From: Hyphomicrobium_A sp963759735
GTDB taxonomy: Bacteria > Pseudomonadota > Alphaproteobacteria > Rhizobiales > Hyphomicrobiaceae
Reading direction: 5' to 3'
DNA: 64,000 nucleotides
NCBI GenBank assembly: GCA_963759735.1
Contig: CAVXAF010000004.1
Coordinates: 62,001-126,000, forward strand
Part shown: positions 1 through 8,336 of the stretch, piece after piece
Numbering within the stretch: position 1 is the stretch's first letter
How the letters are laid out: each line of letters begins with the position of its first letter
Made by a program: the position numbers and the translations under genes
Notes under the pieces: model-generated
What the model was told of the DNA's origin: nothing
Seen by the model: the letters and a program-made list of their open reading frames with translations, nothing else
Databases searched by the model: none

Positions 1-551
1 GAGCACCGCCGCATTGGCTTCGGCCGTCGGCCAGGCGATGGCGTGCGGAACTCCGGACGACATCATCATGAAAGCCATCGGCCACGCCGCGGCCGGGGCA
101 GCAAACGGAAACATGGTCAACCACGCTGTCATAGGATTGGCCGGGCTGGCGACCTGCCGCACCGGCGTCGCGCTCATGGCGCTCAGCGTACCGGTCATGG
201 CGTTGGCAAACATTGTCATGGCGTCGAATGGATTGGTGGGCATCGTGGGTGCCGGCGGCGCGACAGGCTTCGGCGGCGGCAACATCCAGGCAAATGGATT
301 GAACGGGTTGAACGCGCTCATCGAAGGGGCCGGCGCTGGCGACGGTGTGAGCGGCACGGGCCAGCGCCACAACTCGGGCTCGGGCTTGACGGGGCCGGAG
401 GCTGCAACACCCCCGACCAGAAATTCACCACCTGGTCGGCGAAGGCCGCGTAGGCGGCCGTGCTGGCGGTCGAATAGCCAAGGGCTGCATCGGAGCAACT
501 GCGTGCGAAGCGCCGCTGGAGTTCGGGGTCGAGCATGCCGTCCGCCTTCAT
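1..551 (-). CDS. Pro/Ala/Met-rich hypothetical protein, 3' end outside window, frameshifted
   Basis: Unrecognised protein. The chosen ATG at 551 is preceded by a purine-rich stretch (GGGGGCAAGAG). The N-terminal 45 residues look helical (DAALGYSTASTAAYAAF, then ADQVVNFW). After them comes a long low-complexity part rich in Pro, Ala, Met and Phe with NPF repeats (SAFNPFNPF, PTNPFDAM). The reading frame breaks at the GGGG run at 391-394: one extra base there joins PPAP to VKPEPELW and opens the frame to the window edge. The helical start and the tryptophan-bearing segment faintly recall storage-granule or phasin-like proteins, but that is a guess. The gene runs past base 1, so its length is unknown. 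Confidence 0.55.
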
Positions 552-679
552 CTCTTGCCCCCGCAAGCCTCACGAAAACCTATTCTGATTGCTGCGACGC
601 AACAACACAATTGCATGTGAGCGCTTAAGATCCTGTCGCCGCCCGCGAGCTGGACGGAAGCCTTCCAGCGGGAGCCCGA

Positions 680-1174
680 TCAGGTTGCCTCGGCGACCGG
701 CGTGTTCGTGGCCGGGTTCACAGCGGCGGGCGGCGGAACGGCATCGGCGCGCCTGCCGCCGGCGCGCCGGCCGGCAAACAGCCAGTAGGCGAGGCCGCCG
801 AGCGTGCCGATAGTGAGGAAGGCTGCAAGCGCGTAATTGTTGTAGATCGACGGCTGGCCGGGCACCTCATTGAGGTATTCGGCGATGAAGCCCGCGACGG
901 CAATGAGCACGCCGACGACGGCGTAGTACAGCCACGAGCGCACCCGCCACATCTCGGCGACGACGACGGCGAGGATGGCAAAGGGGAAGGCGAAGATCGC
1001 CGAGTGCGTCGCTGTGAGCAGCGCCAACAGACCGGCATTGCCGAGCCGCTCGGCCTGGGCTTCGACCGGCACGTTGGCGAGTTCAGCCGGCGTGACGATG
1101 AAGGCGACGGTCACCACGCCGGCGACGAGGCAGGCGATGATGAAGCCGAAAAGTATACGCAGCAGCGTGAGCAT
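680..1174 (-). CDS. four-helix integral membrane protein, paralogue of next gene
   Basis: A 164-residue protein of unknown function with four predicted membrane segments, roughly residues 5-27, 45-70, 80-100 and 115-135, and a short polar Pro/Ala-rich tail. It shares a pattern with the neighbouring gene at 1269-1688: a Glu followed by R-V-R-S and a Tyr pair in the third helix region, and a C-terminal GG-x-x-YWL-x-AGR ending. The two genes lie head to tail on the minus strand, downstream of rlmN, and look like an old tandem duplication. I do not recognise a named family; it is probably an inner-membrane protein. Confidence 0.7.
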   Translation of the reverse strand: MLTLLRILFGFIIACLVAGVVTVAFIVTPAELANVPVEAQAERLGNAGLLALLTATHSAIFAFPFAILAVVVAEMWRVRSWLYYAVVGVLIAVAGFIAEYLNEVPGQPSIYNNYALAAFLTIGTLGGLAYWLFAGRRAGGRRADAVPPPAAVNPATNTPVAEAT

Positions 1175-1268
1175 GGCCTGTTTCCCTTTAATCGACTGGA
1201 GCTTACAGGCCTTGGCTCGCGCCTCTCAATGAAAAACGCCGCTTCTGCCTAATACCGCACCATGCGGG

Positions 1269-1688
1269 TCAGGCGTTGCGGCCGGCGATCAGCCAATAGA
1301 CGAACCCCCCGGCAAAGCCGGCCGTCGCGAACACCTGCCAGACCAGCGCCTCCGGCGAGGCCACGGCCCCGCCCTGGCCGTAGCGGGCCAGCAACGGGAT
1401 CGCGGCAAGCGCGATGCCGCCCCCGACCACGTAGTAGGCCATGGAGCGGATGCGGGCGACCTCGCCGACGATGACCATCAGCAGCGCCGGAATGAGGGTG
1501 ATGCTGGCCGCCAGGAACAGGCCCTGGTTCATCATCGCGAAGATGGTCTCGACGTCTTCATCGCCGATCGGATTGACGTGCAGGAACGAGGTGATGCGCT
1601 CCAGGCCCAGCGTCACCAGCACGAACGTCGCCGCCAGCGCCGACATGATCAGCGCGAACGGGATGACGAAGAGAATGCGTCCGACCAC
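1269..1688 (-). CDS. four-helix integral membrane protein, paralogue of previous gene
   Basis: A 139-residue protein with four hydrophobic segments, at about residues 5-28, 50-75, 82-105 and 115-134. The start is GTG at 1688; no in-frame ATG lies near, and the GAGG that would serve as ribosome site overlaps the rlmN stop codon, so translation is probably coupled to rlmN. It shares the VGEVARIRS-x-x-YY and GGFVYWLIAGR signatures with the gene downstream. Function unknown. The pair could form a small hetero-oligomeric membrane complex, but nothing in the sequence shows this. Confidence 0.7.
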   Translation of the reverse strand: MVGRILFVIPFALIMSALAATFVLVTLGLERITSFLHVNPIGDEDVETIFAMMNQGLFLAASITLIPALLMVIVGEVARIRSMAYYVVGGGIALAAIPLLARYGQGGAVASPEALVWQVFATAGFAGGFVYWLIAGRNA

Positions 1689-1694
1689 GTTGCC

Positions 1695-2944
1695 TCAGGC
1701 TCCGCCGCTCGATGCTGCATCGACCGGCACTGCACCCGAACTCGCCCGCTGCTTGACGCTCTCGGAACGCAGCTGTCCGCAGGCGGCGGAGATGTCCCGG
1801 CCGCGCGGGGTACGCACAGGGCTCGCATAGCCGGCCTTGTTCACCACCTCGGCGAAGCGCTCGATCTGCTCCCAGTCGGAACACTCGTACGGCGCGCCCG
1901 GCCACGGGTTGAACGGGATGAGATTGATCTTGGCCGGAATGCCGGCCAGCAGGCGCACCAGTTCGCGCGCCTCCGCGAGGCTGTCGTTGACGCCCTTCAG
2001 CATCACGTATTCGAAGGTGATGCGCCGCGCGTTGGAAAGCGTCGGATAATCGCGGCATGCCGCCAGCAGCTCGGAGATCGGATACTTGCGATTGATCGGC
2101 ACCAGCTCATCGCGCAGCTCATCGCGCACGGCATGCAGCGAGATGGCGAGGCCAGTGCCGGTCTCGGCGCCCCAGCGGGCGATCTCGGGAACGATGCCTG
2201 ACGTCGACAAGGTGATCCGCCGCTTCGATATCGACAACGCCTCGCCGTCGGCGGCGATTCCATGGCCGCCTTGACGTTGTCGAAGTTATACAGCGGCTCG
2301 CCCATGCCCATGAGCACGATGTTGGTGATCTTGCGATCCCCGGCGGGTAACAGGCGACCATCGCCCGGCGGTATCGCTTCCTCCGTCTTGCCTGCCTTCG
2401 GCAGGACCCAATCGCCGATGCGGTCGCGCGCCAACAGGATCTGCCCGACGATCTCCTGCGCGGTGAGATTGCGGACGAGGCGCTGCGTGCCGGTATGGCA
2501 GAAGGTGCAATTCAGCGTGCAGCCGACCTGGCTCGAGATGCACAGCGTGCCGCGTTCCGCTTCCGGGATGTAGACGGTCTCGATCTCGGGCGGCTTGCCG
2601 TCGCGCCCCTGCGCGGGAAGCCGCAGCAGCCACTTGCGCGTGCCGTCGACCGATACCTGCTCGGAGACGATCTCCGGCCGCGCCAGTGTATAGCGCTCCG
2701 CGAGGGCCTCGCGCAGCTCCTTGGCGACGTCGGTCATGGTGTCGAAGCTCGAAGCGCCGCGCACGTATAGCCAGCTGTACATCTGGCTGACGCGCATGCG
2801 CAGCTGCTTCTCGGGAACCCCGGCATCGGCCAGCGCAGCGCGCAGCCCCGCGCGGCCGAGCCCGGCGAGGGAAGACTTGGCGACGACGGGCGGGGCCAAC
2901 GTGACGTCGGCGACGGACAGATCGCGTGCGAGAACCATGGACAT
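1695..2944 (-). CDS. rlmN: 23S rRNA (A2503-C2)/tRNA (A37-C2) methyltransferase, one frameshift
   Basis: Radical-SAM dual-specificity RNA methyltransferase that methylates C2 of A2503 in 23S rRNA and of A37 in some tRNAs. The radical-SAM cluster motif CTLNCTFC is intact, followed by MGMGEPLYN, the S-adenosylmethionine site. The C-terminal part, with ITLSTSG, INLIPFNPWPG and the late SAACGQLR cysteine segment, lies in a second frame. A missing base in the TT run at 2258-2259 separates the parts; restoring it gives about 416 residues, the normal length. The catalytic residues on both sides are kept, so the break is most likely a sequencing indel. The GTG of the next gene follows seven bases after the stop. 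Confidence 0.93.
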
Positions 2945-2991
2945 CCGGATGCGAGCGGGCTCGCCTTATCTAGCGTTGCCCCTCAGAAACG

Positions 2992-3028
2992 GCAAATCCC
3001 CAGCCCCGTGTTAGGGACTGGGGATTGC
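2992..3028 (-). terminator. hairpin after the 67-residue gene
   Basis: The arms CAAATCCCCAG and CTGGGGATTG pair with one bulged base. On the minus strand the stem is followed by a T-rich tail (TTTGCCGTTTC). It lies between the stop of the small gene at 3076-3279 and the start of rlmN, so it may end the upstream transcript. The tail is only moderately U-rich. Confidence 0.5.
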
Positions 3029-3075
3029 AATTGATCATCCAGGCTCGGGGCGGGGAAACCCCTCGGGGCTCGACT

Positions 3076-3279
3076 CTAGGCGGCGGGTACCCAGCGACCG
3101 GCGACGTAGCCGAAGGCAACCGCGTCGGGGTGCAGACGCGCGGACTGCTGAAGCTCTGCAGCTTGCTTCACGTCCGTATCGTCGAGAACGACCTGGGGGC
3201 GGGCTGATTTGACCGTGTCGTGAAATCCGCTCAGCAGGATCACCCTCTTGCCGCGGACCTCGATCTTCGGACATGCCAT
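3076..3279 (-). CDS. small hypothetical protein, 67 residues
   Basis: Short cytosolic protein with no known domain. It begins MACPKIEVRGKRV and ends GRWVPAA. The start at 3279 is well supported: a perfect ribosome site, GGAGGTG, lies five bases upstream. It is a single gene, probably with its own promoter in the AT-rich 200-bp region upstream, where a 15-bp palindrome sits at 3337-3351. A hairpin follows the stop. Function unknown. Confidence 0.65.
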   Translation of the reverse strand: MACPKIEVRGKRVILLSGFHDTVKSARPQVVLDDTDVKQAAELQQSARLHPDAVAFGYVAGRWVPAA

Positions 3280-3336
3280 GCTTCACCTCCTTCGCAGGAG
3301 TTCAGCGCTACGGAAACGCTTGGGGGGAGTTTGTCG

Positions 3337-3351
3337 CTGCCATTATGGCAG
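3337..3351. promoter_or_regulatory. 15-bp palindrome, possible operator
   Basis: CTGCCAT-T-ATGGCAG is a perfect inverted repeat with 7-base arms and a one-base centre, about 58 bp upstream of the small gene starting at 3279. Its size and symmetry fit a dimeric regulator site. No regulator is identified, and a palindrome this short can arise by chance. Confidence 0.3.
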
Positions 3352-3484
3352 ATATCCCGCAGCCATACTGATCACCTACAACAAGGACTATACGTGACAC
3401 TTGCGACACGCGAAATAACTTTCCGTTGCATGGGTGAAAGGAAAATGTTGACAAAATTAGACGCGTGCTGCGCTGCGATATGAG

Positions 3485-4867
3485 TCATTCGCCGAGCGGC
3501 ATGTTGAGTTGCAATCGCCCACGCCAATTTTCCGATGCGCTCGCCGAGCCGCTTTCGACGCCGCCTGTCGCCTGCAACGTCGAGCCGTCCTTGATGCCAA
3601 CGGCAACGCCGGCTTCCGCCTTCAGCTGCACGTCAGTCGGCCCGACCGACGTCATCGCCGGATTGAGCGCTTGAAAATCGTCAAAGCCGACGAAGGCGCC
3701 GACCGCTGCGCGTGGCTCGATGAAGGTCGTTTCATCGACGGCAAATCGCTTCGATATCTCGGGGAGCACTTCGACCTTGCCGGTGCCCGCGGCCCGCGTC
3801 TCACCCGTCGTTGCATCGCGCACAGCGTCCTCGATGTAGACGAGCCCGACGCTGGGCGCGACTTTCCAGCCGCCGACTTCGCGCGTGCCGGTGAGCTTGC
3901 CGCGCACCAGCCGCCGTGGCGATAGGCTGTCGTCGATATCGGGGCTGGCGACGGCGTTCTCCGTCTCGCCCCACGCAGCGCGCGTATCGAACACGACGCC
4001 GGAACCGAGCTTCATGCTCATGTAAGGGCCGGCCATCCACCCCTTGGCCGCCATCTCCGGCGCATCGAAGGCCGCGCTTTCGACTCCGCGATCGACCTGC
4101 GCCAGCGCGCCTACCATGATGTCGGGCCCGACCATCGAACGCGTACCGAGATAGATGACGCCGAGATTGCCGTCGCCCGCGCCGGCACCCAATCCGCCGG
4201 TTTCATAGTTCTGCATGCGCCCTTCAAGCCAGAAGTCGATGAGCCCGGGTTGCGGCTTGCTGCCGTTCGTTGCGGCGGCGATCTCCGACAGGCTGACCGA
4301 GAACTCGACGTTCTTGGCGCGCCCTTCGTCATCGACGGCGACAGTGCTGGAAAGCGGCTTGTCGGCGTTGGCGATCGGCGTCGGTGCGCGGTCGATGCGC
4401 AGGCGGTCGGGGTCGCGCTCGTTGAGCAGCGCCTTGCGCCGTTCGAGGAATGCGGCGTCGGCAGCCTGCGTGTACGTCGAAGTGCACGACACTGCGACGC
4501 TGGCAGCGGTCGTGCCGGCGACCGCATAGCGGAACGCATACGTGCCGCGCGCGGTGGGCTTGAAGGTCGCCGCGGCATTCGCGCTGCCGGCGGCGAGCCT
4601 CACGGTGGCGCCCGAACCGCTGACGACGGATACACTGGCGCCGCGGATAGCGAAGCTGAGTTCATCGCCCGGCTCGAGCAGCAGCTGCAGCGTCACCGGC
4701 TTACCGGCCGCGATGTCGGCATCGAGGATGCCGCGATTGACATTGGCGCAGCCGTCGCCGGTCGCGGCGGCCGGCGCAGCGAATGCCATCGCCAAGCTGC
4801 AGGCGACGCCGGCAATTTTCGCTGTTGTCTCCGACCGTGCTGTCAAACCAAGCCTTCGGCTCTGCAT
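3485..4867 (-). CDS. autotransporter-like outer-membrane beta-barrel protein
   Basis: A 460-residue exported protein. Residues 1-36 form a Sec signal peptide ending APAAA. Residues 40-135 look like an all-beta domain rich in Val, Ala and Ser with two Cys (DGCANVN and VSCTST). Residues 210-460 have the alternating pattern of an autotransporter barrel: GPYMSMKLGSGVVFDTRAAWG, then LVRGKLTGTREVGGWKVAPSVG, then a final strand RGRLQLNMPLGE. The passenger part is very short, so this may be a stand-alone porin or adhesin-like barrel. The last residue is Glu, where barrel proteins usually end in Phe or Trp. It is monocistronic; the YbaL-like gene ends 87 bp upstream. Confidence 0.75.
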   Translation of the reverse strand: MQSRRLGLTARSETTAKIAGVACSLAMAFAAPAAATGDGCANVNRGILDADIAAGKPVTLQLLLEPGDELSFAIRGASVSVVSGSGATVRLAAGSANAAATFKPTARGTYAFRYAVAGTTAASVAVSCTSTYTQAADAAFLERRKALLNERDPDRLRIDRAPTPIANADKPLSSTVAVDDEGRAKNVEFSVSLSEIAAATNGSKPQPGLIDFWLEGRMQNYETGGLGAGAGDGNLGVIYLGTRSMVGPDIMVGALAQVDRGVESAAFDAPEMAAKGWMAGPYMSMKLGSGVVFDTRAAWGETENAVASPDIDDSLSPRRLVRGKLTGTREVGGWKVAPSVGLVYIEDAVRDATTGETRAAGTGKVEVLPEISKRFAVDETTFIEPRAAVGAFVGFDDFQALNPAMTSVGPTDVQLKAEAGVAVGIKDGSTLQATGGVESGSASASENWRGRLQLNMPLGE

Positions 4868-4953
4868 GTCAGATGCCCCGCTTACGCAATTTACGATTCA
4901 CTGTCTTTGCTGCAGGGCAATATCGACCGAAGTATGGACGTGCGGCCAAGCAG

Positions 4954-6693
4954 TTAGCTGCTCTGCGCTGACTGCATGGCATCAGACGACTTCGGCAGTC
5001 GCGCAATCATCGCCTCGGCGATCTCGCGCGCACCTTGCACCACGACGCTCGCGCCGTAGTTCGACAGGTACGCCGCCTCGGCATCGGAGTGCGCATGCGC
5101 GACGATGAAGAGATCGCCGTTGGCGGCGCGCGCCTGCGCCACGATCTGTCCCGCCTCGAACGCCTCCGGCACGGCCACCAGCAGAGCTCGCGCCTGCAGC
5201 AAGTTTGCGGCAACGAGCGCCGACGGCGCACTGCCCGCCACCGCGTCGATACCGCCCGCCTTCAGCCTGGCGACAATCTCGTCCTTCTCCTCGATGACGA
5301 ACAGCGGCACGCCGGCGCTCGACAGCGCCTCGCCGATCCAATGACCGATCCTGCCGTAGCCGACGAGGACGGTGTGCCCCTGCTGGGTCGTCACCTCTAT
5401 GTCGGCAGTGGCCCTGGCCTTGGCGCTGGCGTCCATGGCCTTGTCGGCCGCCACCGCGTCCGCCACCGCCTTGGCGCCGTCGCGCGAGTCGAGCCACGGC
5501 CGCAGGCGATCGAGCGCCATGAACAGCAGCGGATTGAGGACTATGGAAATGATGGCGCCGGCAAGCACGAGTTCCCGGCCGAGCTGCGGCATCAGTCCAA
5601 GCGATACGCCGAGGCCCGCGAGAATGAACGAGAACTCGCCGATCTGCGCCAGGCTCACGGCGATGGTGGCGGCGGTCCCGAGCGGGCGCCCGAACAACTG
5701 GACGATGGCGAGCGCCGCGACCGACTTGGCGATGACGATGATGGCCACCGTCGCCAGAACCAGAAGCGGATCGCGGACGAGGATCACTGGGTCGAACAAC
5801 ATGCCGACCGAGATGAAGAACAGCACCGCGAACGCATCGCGCAGCGGCAGGGTTTCCGACGCCGCCTGCTGGCTGAGCGCCGATTCAGAGAGGATCATGC
5901 CGGCGAAGAAGGCGCCGAGCGCGAATGACACGTCGAACAGCTGCGCCGCCCCGTAGGCGCATCCGAGGGCGATGCTGAGCACGGCAAGGCGGAACAGCTC
6001 GCGCGAACCGCCGTGCGCGACGTAATGCAGTATCCAGGGGATCACCCGGCGCCCGACCACCAGCATGACGACGACAAAAGCGGCCACCTTGGCGAGCGTG
6101 ATCGCGAGCGTGGTGACGATCTGCGACATCTCGAATGACGAGGTCGATGCGTCCTGCAGGCTACCGTTGAGAATGGGAACGAGCGCCGGCAGCATCACCA
6201 GCGCCAACACCATGACGAGGTCTTCGACGATCAGCCAACCGACGGCGATGCGTCCGCGCTCGGTATTGATGATACGGCGCTCTTGCAGGGCGCGCAGCAG
6301 CACGACGGTGCTGGCCACCGAGAGCGCCAGGCCGAAGGTGATGCCCGCACCGATAGGCCAGCCGAGAAGACTACCCAGGCCTACGCCGAAGACGGTGGCT
6401 ACGGCGATCTGCACGATAGCGCCCGGAACGGCAATGAGCCGCACCGACCAAAGGTCCTTGAGCGAGAAATGCAGCCCGACGCCGAACATCAGCAGGATGA
6501 CGCCGATCTCGGCCAGCTCGCTGGCCAGGGACTGGTCGGCGACGAAGCCGGGCGTATAGGGGCCGAGCGCGACGCCGGCGAGCAGATACCCGACCAGGGG
6601 CGAGACGCGCAGGCGTTGAGCGATGGCGCCGAAAACGAAAGCGAGGCAGAGCCCCACGACAATAGTGGCAATGAGCGGAGTGTCGTGCGGCAT
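4954..6693 (-). CDS. ybaL: YbaL/Kef-type cation:proton antiporter with C-terminal TrkA-N domain
   Basis: Inner-membrane monovalent cation/proton antiporter of the CPA2 family, 579 residues. Residues 1-385 hold about 12 membrane helices, including the family stretch SPLVGYLLAGVALGPYTPGF and VILLMFGVGLHFS, both very close to E. coli YbaL. From about residue 440 a Rossmann TrkA-N domain begins (TVLVGYGRIG) and binds a nucleotide that gates transport. I chose the ATG at 6693, which gives MPHDTPLIATIV as in YbaL, over an ATG six codons upstream. It probably exports K+ or balances pH under stress. The gene is divergent from the hydrolase at 7054. Confidence 0.9.
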   Translation of the reverse strand: MPHDTPLIATIVVGLCLAFVFGAIAQRLRVSPLVGYLLAGVALGPYTPGFVADQSLASELAEIGVILLMFGVGLHFSLKDLWSVRLIAVPGAIVQIAVATVFGVGLGSLLGWPIGAGITFGLALSVASTVVLLRALQERRIINTERGRIAVGWLIVEDLVMVLALVMLPALVPILNGSLQDASTSSFEMSQIVTTLAITLAKVAAFVVVMLVVGRRVIPWILHYVAHGGSRELFRLAVLSIALGCAYGAAQLFDVSFALGAFFAGMILSESALSQQAASETLPLRDAFAVLFFISVGMLFDPVILVRDPLLVLATVAIIVIAKSVAALAIVQLFGRPLGTAATIAVSLAQIGEFSFILAGLGVSLGLMPQLGRELVLAGAIISIVLNPLLFMALDRLRPWLDSRDGAKAVADAVAADKAMDASAKARATADIEVTTQQGHTVLVGYGRIGHWIGEALSSAGVPLFVIEEKDEIVARLKAGGIDAVAGSAPSALVAANLLQARALLVAVPEAFEAGQIVAQARAANGDLFIVAHAHSDAEAAYLSNYGASVVVQGAREIAEAMIARLPKSSDAMQSAQSS

Positions 6694-7053
6694 CCGGTGG
6701 AGGGACCTCATTGGAAGGTTGAGACACCCATTGTAAGGACGGAATCAGAAAAAGCACCCTCCCTGCGATGACGCGTGCGCGAGCCTCGATACGCGCCAAC
6801 GCCTTGGCCGCGTTTCAGGTCTGCCTTCCAGCACCATCCACCAGCGGGCGCCAATGCGGCGGCCGACTTTTCCCGCAGCTCGACCGTATAGCTTTGTCGC
6901 CGCCGCTGCCCCGTTTTCGACGCCGGGACACCCTAAGCCGGTCATGCTTGCTGGGTTGAATCGGGGCCCGACTTTCAATCGCACGACGGGAGTTGGGCCG
7001 CCGTCGGCACCATGCTAAGCCAACAGCCAATATTGCGTTGGGGGAGACGTCAG
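6694..7053. other. divergent intergenic region without a gene
   Basis: About 360 bp between two divergent genes. Open frames here are arginine- and proline-rich and look like chance ORFs in GC-rich DNA. I see no clear RNA, repeat or strong promoter pair; promoters for both flanking genes must lie here. Confidence 0.6.
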
Positions 7054-8313
7054 ATGTCCTTGTCGAAAAAGCTCGCTGCCTTGACCGCGTGCGCCGCTGC
7101 CGCGCTGGTCGCATCCGGCGCCGGCGCCGCCGAGTTCACCTACAATGAAAAGACCAACGCGGATCTCGCCAAGAAGCTGAAGATCCCGGTCTACTTTGCC
7201 GTGCCCAAGAGCACGTGGGCCAAGCTCCCCGACATCAAGACCACCGATAAGCTCGTCGAGTTCAAGCATCCCGACGGCATGAAGGCCAAAGGCGACGTCG
7301 GCCTGCGCCTTGTGGTCGCCAAGCGCTCGGGACTATCAGCGCGCCTCGGCAAGAGCGGCCTGCTGCAGACCGGCGACATCATGCTGACCTTCCGGTCCGA
7401 ATGGGGCGGGGCGGGCGCCTATCCCAACATCCAGATGGGCATCTCGCACACGGGCTTTGCCTACATCGACAAGAACGGCAACCTGCGCAATCTCGACAAC
7501 CCGATGGACGGCGAATATGTCGGTCCCGGCAACCTGACGAGCGAGCATTATCGCACGCTCAACTTCATGCACATCATCCGCCCGCGCAATCTGACCGATC
7601 AGCAGCGCGCCAACCTGCTCGGCTGGGCGACGAAGCTCAACGCCGGCGCCGGCAAGATCTATCCCAGCCAGATCAGTTTCAATCAGGACTACCAGAAGCC
7701 GAAGTACCAAGCGCGGGGAATGTCATTCGTCAAAGACTTCGGCGCCATCGCGCTCGGGCAGAATAAGTCCACCAAGCCGCTCGACATGTACTGCTCGGAG
7801 TTCGTCTTCTCGCTGCTGTCGCTGCGCAACTGCGACCCGGTGAAGGACGCCGAGGCGTTCAAGGGCAGCCGCGTCCCCTCGTGCGTGAAGGAGCCGATGG
7901 AGCCGATGAAGGCGACCGGCAACGTCCTGCCGCTGCATGGCCGCAACTCGTACTCGGGCCTCGCCGACGGTCCGCTGCTTGTCCTCGACGCGATGCAGTT
8001 GTCGGATGAAGCACGCAAACCGATCATCGACAGCATCTTCACCGAGAACCCCTCGGGCCTCGCCAAGATGTCCGTCGGCCACCGCACGGTGGCCGAGCAG
8101 ATGCAGCCCCAGTTCGTCAAGCTGAAGGGCTACTACGTCGGGATGACCGGCCGCATGTGGCAGAACTGGCGTGCGCGCCTTCTCGGCACCGGCTTCAACT
8201 GGGCCGGCATCCCGGAGAACTATTCGCCGACCTCGTATCTGATCAACACGCTGCTGCCGGAAGACAACAACAACCGCACCATGGACTACGTGGCGACGGT
8301 GTTCATCGAATAG
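7054..8313 (+). CDS. secreted permuted NlpC/P60 (YiiX-like) cysteine hydrolase
   Basis: A 419-residue exported protein. The ATG at 7054 has a good ribosome site (GGGGGAG) and gives a classical signal peptide, MSLSKKLAALTACAAAALV, cleaved after GAGAA. The core resembles permuted NlpC/P60 enzymes of the YiiX type: GDIMLTF at about residue 110, a His in GISHTGFAYID, and the nucleophile Cys in DMYCSEFVFSLL. Such enzymes cut or modify peptidoglycan peptides or related amides. The protein is twice the length of YiiX, with a long C-terminal part I cannot assign. A secreted dipeptidase follows 23 bp downstream, probably in one operon, which suggests periplasmic peptide turnover. Confidence 0.65.
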   Translation: MSLSKKLAALTACAAAALVASGAGAAEFTYNEKTNADLAKKLKIPVYFAVPKSTWAKLPDIKTTDKLVEFKHPDGMKAKGDVGLRLVVAKRSGLSARLGKSGLLQTGDIMLTFRSEWGGAGAYPNIQMGISHTGFAYIDKNGNLRNLDNPMDGEYVGPGNLTSEHYRTLNFMHIIRPRNLTDQQRANLLGWATKLNAGAGKIYPSQISFNQDYQKPKYQARGMSFVKDFGAIALGQNKSTKPLDMYCSEFVFSLLSLRNCDPVKDAEAFKGSRVPSCVKEPMEPMKATGNVLPLHGRNSYSGLADGPLLVLDAMQLSDEARKPIIDSIFTENPSGLAKMSVGHRTVAEQMQPQFVKLKGYYVGMTGRMWQNWRARLLGTGFNWAGIPENYSPTSYLINTLLPEDNNNRTMDYVATVFIE

Positions 8314-8336
8314 CCGAGCCTCAAAGCAGCGTGGCA

